Assembly (NCBI GenBank): GCA_017443235.1
Contig: JAFSOV010000018.1
Span: 1-64,000, forward strand
DNA from: Alphaproteobacteria bacterium
GTDB lineage: Bacteria > Pseudomonadota > Alphaproteobacteria > Rs-D84
Reading direction: 5' to 3'
DNA: 64,000 nucleotides
The translations under genes and the position numbers were made by a program. Under the pieces are notes generated by a model, which did no database searches, was not told where the DNA came from, and worked only from the letters and a program-made list of their open reading frames with translations. Positions 25,447 to 32,969 of this stretch are shown here, piece by piece; within the stretch, counting starts at the first letter, position 1; each line of letters opens with the position of its first letter.

Positions 25447-25475
25447 TTGCAACAAATATGTTTTTTTGATATAAT
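25447..25475 (+). promoter_or_regulatory. Promoter of the 286/666-aa Cys-rich operon
   Basis: TTGCAA (25447-25452), 17 bp, TATAAT (25470-25475), 21 bp before the start. Confidence 0.75.
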
Positions 25476-25496
25476 AACACCCATAGACCAGAGAGA

Positions 25497-26357
25497 ATGA
25501 AGTTATCAAACCTGATTTTTACCGGTTTTTTGGGCTGTATGGTTGCGTTTGGCGCAAATGCGGCGGCGAAAAAGTGTTCACGGGTCAACCTGACACGGTG
25601 CCTGGATTCTGCGTGTGCGATAAATATCGGTGTAAATCCGGCCGCCCGGTGTCAATATTGCGGAACCGCGTCTGCGGGCGCCCCGGTGACCAAGGGCCTG
25701 TCGAACGTCACCGCCGGTCAATCCACCAAATATGCACTGACCGCCAAAGAATTGGGCGTTGCGCCGTCTGACCCCGGCCGGCGTTATATGTGGGCCACAA
25801 CCGAATGCATTAAAAAATTACCCGATTGCACAACGGACGACGTATCTGCGGTGTACGACAAACTAATAGAACAATCGTGCAAATCCGCCGGCGTCAGCAT
25901 TCAAATCGCAAACACCATTGAAAACATAAGCGCGAAACCAACAAAGACAAAATGTACCGAAACATTGAACACCTGCATAAACAAAAAGTGCGGTACGGGA
26001 TTTGACGCATGCACCACAGATGCCGACTTTGACCGGTTTATCGCCGAATGCGCAACCGATGCAACCGGTTGTGACGAATATATTGCAGATTTCCGGAAAA
26101 CGGTCACCGCCGACCGCCAAAAGGTTTATGCAAACCGTGAAAACGCCGTTCAATCGTTGATAGAAAACTATCAAACGGTACGCGAAAACAAATTGACAAA
26201 TGCCCGCAACGCATGCAACAACAAAACCGCATCTGCGTCATGCGTGAACACGGTTTGTACAACCAATATGCCGGGCAAATGCGAAGGCGATACCGAAAAA
26301 GCAATGGCAACCCAGTTGTGCAAGTTCTATGACACGGCGTGTACAGTATTAAAGTAG
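25497..26357 (+). CDS. Exported C-x6-C family protein, 286 aa
   Basis: Member of the Cys-rich exported family of this region. Signal peptide MKLSNLIFTGFLGCMVAFGANA. The Cys core at residues 153-172 reads CTETLNTCINKKCGTGFDAC (spacing x6, x4, x6). Other cysteines are paired along the chain (C27, C35, C40; C52-x2-C55; C104, C111). Helical and charged in between. The stop lies 4 bp before the 666-aa family member, so they form an operon. Likely periplasmic or surface, disulfide-bonded; function unknown. Confidence 0.75.
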   Translation: MKLSNLIFTGFLGCMVAFGANAAAKKCSRVNLTRCLDSACAINIGVNPAARCQYCGTASAGAPVTKGLSNVTAGQSTKYALTAKELGVAPSDPGRRYMWATTECIKKLPDCTTDDVSAVYDKLIEQSCKSAGVSIQIANTIENISAKPTKTKCTETLNTCINKKCGTGFDACTTDADFDRFIAECATDATGCDEYIADFRKTVTADRQKVYANRENAVQSLIENYQTVRENKLTNARNACNNKTASASCVNTVCTTNMPGKCEGDTEKAMATQLCKFYDTACTVLK

Positions 26358-26361
26358 GAAA

Positions 26362-28362
26362 ATGAAGAAAACGTTTGAAAATCTTTATATGCGTTCAATT
26401 ATCGCGTTTGCGATGGTGATTGTCGGCGCGAATTTTGCAGACGCGGCGGTCACATCGCGCCCAACGGCGGCGAATGCCGCGGCGGCCGTGCGCGCACAAA
26501 ACCGGACCACCGCACGCGTGCCAACAACAAACGTTTCTTCGTCCGTTGCAACAACACCGGAAATTGAACCGGAACCCGAACCGGTCATTGAACCCGACCC
26601 CGAACCCGAGGTTCCAATTATTGTCGATAATAAAACGTCTATGTTTGAAGATGTTATGAGCGATTTGGGCGCATTAGAATCAGATATGTCAAACGATGAA
26701 CGTGCCGCGGCAATTCGCCGTCAACGCGCATTGCTGGATACACCGTCCCAGGAATCGACCGCGGGCGTAAATATGGGGCGCGCGGGCGCATGTGACACAA
26801 ACCTGCGGAAATGTATGATGGAAAAATGCGGGAACGATTTTACCAATTGTGCAAATGATTCAACCACAATTTGGGGCCAAAAAATTGAATTATGCCGTGC
26901 AAAAACCGAATGCACCGCACACGATTATGCGCTGATTGCGCCGGAAATATTGGCGGATCGCGATATGAACGTCCGGATGCAGCACTATAATTCCGTAATA
27001 AATTGCGGGAACCGGTATAACAATTGCATATTCACGCAATGCGGAACGACATTAAATAAATGCCTGGCCAAGAAAGATGGTGACAACGCGATTTCCAAAT
27101 GTGCATCCATCGCAAACGAATGCAAATCAATGGATAACGGGTTGGCATCGCGCGTGATGGGCGTATTTGGCGATTTACGCAAAATTGCCACGGCCCAGGT
27201 TCAAAAGGACGAAGCGCGCCTGTATGAACTGCGTGATTTGATGCGCAACCAATGCAATCGATTTGGCGCAATGTTTGACGAAAGAACATTGGATTGCGTA
27301 TATACGGTGAATTTCTTTGCGGGCGAAGACCGGACATTGATGGCATCGAAAAAACTTTATTCCGGCGACACATTCCAATGCAACGCAAATTGGTTTGGTA
27401 TTGATATCACAACATACATTGAAAATGCACAGCGCCTGACCCGGTCACAAAAATCTGCATCGGCGGCGGCATTTGGCGCGGGCGCGGGCACCGCCGCGGG
27501 ATTGGCATCATCCGACGCAATTGGCCGCGCATTAAAAACACAACGTGCCGAAAAAGCGGTCGATGCCGCCCAAAACGAAAAGCAATGTTCAACCGCCGGT
27601 GGCACATGGTCCGGCAAAAAATGCACAGACGCCAACGGCAACGAAATGAAATTTGACAAAGACGGCAAAGTCGTTGATAATAACCAAACCAGTCAACAGG
27701 GGGGGGTACAACCGACCCCGGCGCAAACCAATCCGGAACAGACGACACCAACGGAAACACCGGAACAAACCAATGACGGAAGCGAACAACAAGACGTGAT
27801 TGTACCAATCGCAAACACATCATCACAGGGATTATTGGCCAACGACGACCCGTATCTACAAAAAATAAATCAAGCCAGCCATGGTGGGCTCAGTTATTCC
27901 GGTGCAGGCAATAAAACCGGCAACAATAAAGACAATCTGCCACCGGTGAACGAAAAATATACCAAACGTTATTATTGCCCAATTTATCCAAAAAAATGCC
28001 CAAAAGGCACTCCAATTTATGTTAATTATGGTGGATGGAGAGTTTATTTCGGCACCGAAGGAACAACAGATCTGCACGGAGTTTCTGTATGCAGTCTAAT
28101 GAGTGACACCGAAGATCACCTGCGACAGCTATGGACAGCAAGTCGCGCGTCCGACTACAAACCCACACTGGGAACCCAATGTTTTTGCAAATTGGTATTA
28201 TCATCCGGCAAAACGTCCGAATGGGTTCTTGCCACAGACCCCGCTAAGACTGATTTCAAATTTGACACAGCTGCCAAATGCGCTGAAGACTGTCCCCGGA
28301 TATGTACAGTCATAATCAACGAGAAGGATTATCGTAAAAAAATGTATGACACCTTGCACTAA
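26362..28362 (+). CDS. Exported C-x6-C family protein with glycine zipper, 666 aa
   Basis: Signal peptide (RSIIAFAMVIVGANFADA, about 11-28); an Ala/Thr-rich part; an EPEPEPVIEPDPEPEVP stalk at about 68-84; two Cys cores, C144-C151-C156-C163 (CDTNLRKCMMEKCGNDFTNC) and C215-C222-C227-C234 (CGNRYNNCIFTQCGTTLNKC), both with spacing x6, x4, x6; a glycine-zipper hydrophobic segment (AFGAGAGTAAGLASSDAIG, about 371-390); a Thr/Pro/Gln-rich linker; and a C-terminal Cys-rich domain (CPIYPKKCPKG ... CFCKL ... CAEDCPRIC). The last domain looks more AT-rich than the first half, possibly acquired. Second gene of its operon. Confidence 0.75.
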   Translation: MKKTFENLYMRSIIAFAMVIVGANFADAAVTSRPTAANAAAAVRAQNRTTARVPTTNVSSSVATTPEIEPEPEPVIEPDPEPEVPIIVDNKTSMFEDVMSDLGALESDMSNDERAAAIRRQRALLDTPSQESTAGVNMGRAGACDTNLRKCMMEKCGNDFTNCANDSTTIWGQKIELCRAKTECTAHDYALIAPEILADRDMNVRMQHYNSVINCGNRYNNCIFTQCGTTLNKCLAKKDGDNAISKCASIANECKSMDNGLASRVMGVFGDLRKIATAQVQKDEARLYELRDLMRNQCNRFGAMFDERTLDCVYTVNFFAGEDRTLMASKKLYSGDTFQCNANWFGIDITTYIENAQRLTRSQKSASAAAFGAGAGTAAGLASSDAIGRALKTQRAEKAVDAAQNEKQCSTAGGTWSGKKCTDANGNEMKFDKDGKVVDNNQTSQQGGVQPTPAQTNPEQTTPTETPEQTNDGSEQQDVIVPIANTSSQGLLANDDPYLQKINQASHGGLSYSGAGNKTGNNKDNLPPVNEKYTKRYYCPIYPKKCPKGTPIYVNYGGWRVYFGTEGTTDLHGVSVCSLMSDTEDHLRQLWTASRASDYKPTLGTQCFCKLVLSSGKTSEWVLATDPAKTDFKFDTAAKCAEDCPRICTVIINEKDYRKKMYDTLH

Positions 28363-28376
28363 CCACTAAATCCCAT

Positions 28377-28404
28377 TTGACAACGCAAAATAAAATCCTA
28401 TAAT
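28377..28404 (+). promoter_or_regulatory. Promoter of the 290-aa gene
   Basis: TTGACA (28377-28382), 16 bp, TATAAT (28399-28404), 38 bp before the start, with AGGGG between. Confidence 0.85.
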
Positions 28405-28441
28405 TCGCCCCCGGTGAAATAAAAAACACAGGGGTTTTATT

Positions 28442-29314
28442 ATGCATTTTTATGCTCATTTTGCACGTGCGGATTACAATCAACGGACCGGAAACTATAT
28501 TCCGGCATGGCAAAAAATTGCGCCTGCATGCCGCGGAATAAAAATTTCAGATGCCGAATGTAATATGACAAACTTTGGACAATATTCGCCGGCGTACCCA
28601 ACAACAAATGAAGATTGGCGATTCGCAATGCGTGAATTACAGCCCGCGGGAAAATCTGTTTTAACCGTCACCGCCAGTGGCGATCAACCAATCGCATTTG
28701 CAATTTCCGGCGCGCGCGATATTGATACTTTTGACACCACATATTTTGCCAAGGTTATTATGGATATGAAAACATCCGCAATTCAAACAATGGACCGTAA
28801 TCAATATTATTCTTTTGTGGGCGATTTAGATAAAATAAAATTTATATGCGACATCAATGGATACGACAAAATTAAAACCATCTGTCCAAAATCCAGCATG
28901 CTGGCCGCCAAACAAATGCGTGGATGCCACATCTTTGGTCAAGGTTATAATTTGTATCCGGAATATATGCCGAACGATGCCGAATACGATACCGCAAAAA
29001 AAATTGTGACGGGACCAATGAATTTTATCTGGTCTGATATTGACGAATTGCATAACCAATTAAACAAAGAATACGATATTATTTATCTGTCCAATATATT
29101 TGAATACTTTCACAGTCAAAAGAAAATTACAAACGTGTTGAACAACCTTAAACCATTTGTCAAGAACGGCGGTGAAATTATGCTTTATATATCATGGGTT
29201 CAAACGCATATGTCTGAATCAATTGATGCGGCGGCACGTGATTGTGGTTGGGGAATGACAAAATCACACAACAAACAAAACGCATTTATGTTGACCATGC
29301 AACGCACACGTTAA
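28442..29314 (+). CDS. SAM-dependent transferase-like protein (DUF3419/BtaA-like)
   Basis: Rossmann-type pattern: LTVTASGDQPIAFAISGARD followed by an acidic IDTFD (about 74-98, AdoMet-binding like), and later YDIIYLSNIFEYFHSQ and LKPFVKNGGEIMLYI, matching class I methyltransferase strands 4 and 5. The order resembles DUF3419 proteins, which include BtaA, the 3-amino-3-carboxypropyl transferase of betaine lipid synthesis; that specific assignment is tentative. No signal or membrane segment. Its last 4 bp overlap the end of the convergent 338-aa gene. Confidence 0.6.
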   Translation: MHFYAHFARADYNQRTGNYIPAWQKIAPACRGIKISDAECNMTNFGQYSPAYPTTNEDWRFAMRELQPAGKSVLTVTASGDQPIAFAISGARDIDTFDTTYFAKVIMDMKTSAIQTMDRNQYYSFVGDLDKIKFICDINGYDKIKTICPKSSMLAAKQMRGCHIFGQGYNLYPEYMPNDAEYDTAKKIVTGPMNFIWSDIDELHNQLNKEYDIIYLSNIFEYFHSQKKITNVLNNLKPFVKNGGEIMLYISWVQTHMSESIDAAARDCGWGMTKSHNKQNAFMLTMQRTR

Positions 29315-30327
29315 GCGTTTTGAATCATCTTTAACAATTCGTCACGGTCGGTCACAATTTCTATGCCATCCGCACGCCATTTTTGGGACAATTCATCAAA
29401 GTCCATAATATTGTGTTCGCCCAAATATAAAACCGGATGCATTTCACCATTTGCTGCGCACGCATTGTTTAACGCCACAATTGGCGAAGGCTTCTGCTTT
29501 CCCGCCGCAAACCAATCCGCATCATCGGCAACCCAAAAATCGTCATCGTCGTGAACCGCAATTATAAAATTGTCAACGGCGATTAAATCATTATCTGTGT
29601 GGGTGGCATTATGCCCCGCCCCAATCAAAAATTCGCACAAATCATCGACCGGCGATTTACCATCCGAATCGGCATCGTCTGCTTCATCAAAATTCACATC
29701 TGAAAAAACCGGAACACCATAATCCGTATCATCCAACGGCGCGACATCAAAATCGGTCGGCACCGGGAACGCCCCGCCCGACACATCACCACCCGACACA
29801 TCGCCGACCGCGACTTCACCGCCCGCAACCACCGGGCTGGGTGTCGGCGCCGCATTTGGAATATCCACCGCACGCATTGCCATCGGTTTATTAAATACAG
29901 ACATTTGCCGCGAACCATAATTTTTTTTGGCCCGCATAAAACTTTCGCGCATCTCGGGCGGAACACCGGGACGCAATTCCGGCAAAGTTTCTTGTTCGGT
30001 CACAATTGGTTGACGCGGGGTGTCTTCCACTTTCGGTGGCACGGGCGCAAGGCAATTCGGCAATGGAATTTTAATTGGCGCCGATTTATTTCGCATCGTC
30101 AAAACCGTGGTTGCAACATACAGTGGCACCGCCGCCAGAATTAAAATACCAAACACCAATCCCGGGAATCCGTGCAATTCAACCGCCCGCAACCGCACCC
30201 AATGCGCAACCGAAAAAATATTAAAGTTAAATAAACCGTACAAAATCACCCACATTAAAAACACATAGAAAACCGTCCACGCAACCGCGCGCCCCAACCC
30301 ATTACAAGAATCGAACAACTGTTTCAT
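29311..30327 (-). CDS. Two-TM protein with acidic cytoplasmic domain, 338 aa
   Basis: Unknown. Membrane helices at about 14-36 (AVAWTVFYVFLMWVILYGLF) and 54-78. A Pro-rich and Gly/Val-rich linker contains VGDVSGGDVSGG repeats. The C-terminal domain from about 230 (VDDLCEFLIGAGHNATHTD ... FIIAVHDDDDFWVADDADW ... KWRADGIEIVTDRDELLKMI) alternates strands and helices like an alpha/beta nuclease- or phosphatase-like fold, but no catalytic motif is certain. No ribosome-binding site; the promoter sits so close that the mRNA should be leaderless. Confidence 0.7.
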   Translation of the reverse strand: MKQLFDSCNGLGRAVAWTVFYVFLMWVILYGLFNFNIFSVAHWVRLRAVELHGFPGLVFGILILAAVPLYVATTVLTMRNKSAPIKIPLPNCLAPVPPKVEDTPRQPIVTEQETLPELRPGVPPEMRESFMRAKKNYGSRQMSVFNKPMAMRAVDIPNAAPTPSPVVAGGEVAVGDVSGGDVSGGAFPVPTDFDVAPLDDTDYGVPVFSDVNFDEADDADSDGKSPVDDLCEFLIGAGHNATHTDNDLIAVDNFIIAVHDDDDFWVADDADWFAAGKQKPSPIVALNNACAANGEMHPVLYLGEHNIMDFDELSQKWRADGIEIVTDRDELLKMIQNA

Positions 30328-30336
30328 CTTGTTTTA

Positions 30337-30364
30337 ATTATAGACACATTTTACAATCTGTCAA
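30337..30364 (-). promoter_or_regulatory. Promoter giving a leaderless 338-aa mRNA
   Basis: Minus strand TTGACA (30364-30359), 16 bp ending TGTGTC, TATAAT (30342-30337). A start seven bases after the -10 would fall within about 3 nt of the ATG at 30327. Confidence 0.75.
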
Positions 30365-30435
30365 CCAAACAACTATTTTATTCGGCAAATACAGAAAAAA
30401 ATTAAAAAAAACTTTTTTCTGGGCCTTTTATATGA

Positions 30436-30441
30436 TATAAT
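30436..30441 (+). promoter_or_regulatory. -10 element of the 767-aa gene
   Basis: TATAAT preceded by TATGA, 26 bp before the ATG; the -35 region is a T-run. A strong AAAGGAGGG lies between. Confidence 0.55.
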
Positions 30442-30467
30442 GCAAAAGATAAAAAGGAGGGTTTTTC

Positions 30468-32771
30468 ATGCAGAAATTGCTGAAAACATTGGAAAGGGGC
30501 ATTGTTTGCCTTTCGGTGGTTGCATTTACAAGTGCGTGTTTCGGGGATACTTCGCCCGCACGCGGTGCCGCCACACAAAATCGTGGCCGTGGGACGACCA
30601 CCGCATCACGTATGCCATCTATACCGGTTTTGCCGGTCAGTGCCGTTGGTAATATGACCACAAGTAAAGAAGACCATAACGTAAAACCAACACCGGATAA
30701 TCCTACGCCGGACAACCCGACACCGGACAATCCTACACCGGATACGCCGGTGAACCCAAATCCGCCAACCCCGGGATGCCCGGACGGTGGGCCTGTCAAT
30801 TCTGATTATACGGTTGAAACCTGTATGAACGACATTTTGGCGTGCGTAAATGGTGGCGCATTGCCAAACGGTATAAATTCTTTGTTTAACGAAGATTTGC
30901 GTAATTCCATTGTGAACGGTATGGGGCTGTGCCTGGCCCAGGTTGAACGCTGTGTCACGACCGTGCGCCGGAATTGCCAATATGTGTACACATCATCTTC
31001 TGATGTATGGTTGGATTTCAATGCACGCAAGGTTCAACCCGAATACTATGCGTTTGTTTTGCGCAAAACGGGCCTGACCCCGACCCAGGCGGAAAATACA
31101 TGTCTGTTGCTGGACCGCAACACATACGGATTGTCGTTTGACGCGGTGTCCGATGCCGACCGTGTGACGGGTGAATACAACCAACAGGTTGGCGCGTATA
31201 ACAGCGCCCTGAATGATTCTTTATCCAAGGCGAACCCATTGGGGGTAGAGGTGAACCACACCGGCATTGACGGCGAACGCGGGTACTATGCACGTTGGGA
31301 TGCCGAAAAGGCCGAATGTTTATTGCGTGTTGCGGCATATAACAAAGACACACTGATTACGAACAGTTGGCTGTTCGGCGCGGTTGGTGACGACCGCACG
31401 GCCGAAGTATGGCAAGCCGCGGGTTCGACATTCACATGCAACAAAGATTTGTTCGACTTTTCGTTGATGCCAAAAACCAAGACAACCGCGGCGGTTGCAA
31501 TTCCGGGCGGAACATTGTTGGGCGCGGGCATCGGCGCGTTGGCGGGCCACGGCGACCGTGACTTTGATTGCGCGAACGAAACATTGCGGAATCAATTGTT
31601 GAAAAAACTGCAAGACAATCAAAAGATTGGTAATTTGAACCAGTTTATTGAATCGCCTTTGTCCAGTGCCGATAGAACCATGACCCAGGCCCAGTGCAAC
31701 GAAATTGTCAAACTGTATGACCTGTGGCAAATGGGTAAAGAGGCAATCACACTGTGTGATTCTCAATCCGCAGAATTGACAGTGATAATCGACCAGATTA
31801 CCACAACAACGGTTGAAACATGCACAAAATCCGGCACAACCAATTGCGACACCAAAATCACAAAAGAACAATTTGATAATTATTGCGATAAAAACGATTG
31901 CAAAGATTTCAAATTCACCGACATTCAAAACAGTCAAAAGAATTGTCGCTTTATCGATTTGAATCGTGCACGTCAATATGGCTTGGATGTGTATTGCGAA
32001 GGCACCGGTGAAAACTGTGTCAACAAGGAAACGTTCCAACGCGACCTTGATATGTTGGCCAAGATATTTGGTTCAATCGATATACTGGAAGGTCAAAAGT
32101 CAAATCGTTTGAAAACGACACTTATTGGCGCGGGAACCGGCGCGGCCGTTGGTGGAACCGCAACCGCGATTACGGCATTTGTTGAACGCAACAACATCAA
32201 TTGCCGTGTGGCGGATGGCCTGGCGCGGGTCAGTTTCGGTAAATCATACACAATTGATCGTCTGCGTGACTTCTATGTCAAATGGGCGTTAAAGTTGCCA
32301 CAAACATTGGCACCGACCGCGGTCGTCACGAACTGTGACAATTGGGAATTGACGTGTGCGATGTTCACCGATTTGGATGAATGCGCGGCGGCACAATTCA
32401 ACTATCGCCCGGGCAATTTGTCCAGCACCACCTTGGTTCAAAATCCGTGCAAAGCATCCGGCAGTGCATGTATCACAAACCTGGCCGTGGCCCAGGCAAA
32501 CGGCGTATGTTTGGTGACACCGGAAAATCCGGACGAACCATCGGATAACGATTATCCAAATGTGAAGACCTGCAACGAATGGAACAATGCATGCCAGGTT
32601 TATAACACCGACCCGACCAAATGTGCCGCGGCACGGGTTATATACACACCTGCATCAATGTTGGTATCATCCGCGTGTAAATTTAACACTGCGATAAACG
32701 AATGTCGTCCCAACGGGGTAAAAGTAAGAAAATATATGGCCCCGCTGGATTGTGAATTCCATGTAGATTAA
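30468..32771 (+). CDS. Exported C-x6-C family protein, possible lipoprotein, 767 aa
   Basis: Signal sequence ending VVAFTSAC (lipobox-like with a weak -3 Thr; lipoprotein or plain export). Near residue 75-95 there is a perfect tandem of the four-residue unit TPDN (four copies), from a 12-bp DNA repeat. Cys motifs: CMNDILAC and CLAQVERC (x6), CVTTVRRNC, then a long helical region, two glycine-zipper segments (IPGGTLLGAGIGALAG, about 345; IGAGTGAAVGGTATAITAF, about 560) and a C-terminal pair of repeats with the pattern C-x-x-W-(N/E)-x-x-C-x-x-(F/Y). A terminator follows directly. Unknown function, probably envelope. Confidence 0.75.
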   Translation: MQKLLKTLERGIVCLSVVAFTSACFGDTSPARGAATQNRGRGTTTASRMPSIPVLPVSAVGNMTTSKEDHNVKPTPDNPTPDNPTPDNPTPDTPVNPNPPTPGCPDGGPVNSDYTVETCMNDILACVNGGALPNGINSLFNEDLRNSIVNGMGLCLAQVERCVTTVRRNCQYVYTSSSDVWLDFNARKVQPEYYAFVLRKTGLTPTQAENTCLLLDRNTYGLSFDAVSDADRVTGEYNQQVGAYNSALNDSLSKANPLGVEVNHTGIDGERGYYARWDAEKAECLLRVAAYNKDTLITNSWLFGAVGDDRTAEVWQAAGSTFTCNKDLFDFSLMPKTKTTAAVAIPGGTLLGAGIGALAGHGDRDFDCANETLRNQLLKKLQDNQKIGNLNQFIESPLSSADRTMTQAQCNEIVKLYDLWQMGKEAITLCDSQSAELTVIIDQITTTTVETCTKSGTTNCDTKITKEQFDNYCDKNDCKDFKFTDIQNSQKNCRFIDLNRARQYGLDVYCEGTGENCVNKETFQRDLDMLAKIFGSIDILEGQKSNRLKTTLIGAGTGAAVGGTATAITAFVERNNINCRVADGLARVSFGKSYTIDRLRDFYVKWALKLPQTLAPTAVVTNCDNWELTCAMFTDLDECAAAQFNYRPGNLSSTTLVQNPCKASGSACITNLAVAQANGVCLVTPENPDEPSDNDYPNVKTCNEWNNACQVYNTDPTKCAAARVIYTPASMLVSSACKFNTAINECRPNGVKVRKYMAPLDCEFHVD

Positions 32772-32795
32772 AAAGTTTGGCTTGGTGTCCCTTAA

Positions 32796-32820
32796 ACCGT
32801 CCCACGTGGACGGTTTTTTA
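32796..32820 (+). terminator. Terminator after the 767-aa gene
   Basis: ACCGTCC, loop CACGT, GGACGGT, TTTTT. Confidence 0.9.
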
Positions 32821-32914
32821 TTTCCACGTCATTAAACCCTGTCGCGACTGGGCGATAGCGCAGACGGAACTAACCACTAACACTATCCACTAATCACTTT
32901 TTTAATTTTTATTC

Positions 32915-32943
32915 TTGGTTAAGGTGCCTTTTTATGATAAAAT
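32915..32943 (+). promoter_or_regulatory. Promoter of the 889-aa gene
   Basis: TTGGTT (32915-32920), 17 bp, TAAAAT (32938-32943); AGGGGG precedes the ATG at 32970. Confidence 0.6.
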
Positions 32944-32969
32944 AGTTGGGATAATAGGGGGATTTTTAC

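Noticed and set aside
31320..32039. Long minus-strand frame (239 aa) opposite the 767-aa gene
   Set aside because: Shadow of a strong coding sequence with signal peptide, ribosome site and terminator on the plus strand.
30468..32771. Lipoprotein assignment of the 767-aa protein as certain
   Set aside because: The lipobox (FTSAC) has Thr at -3, outside the usual set, so only 'possible' is kept.
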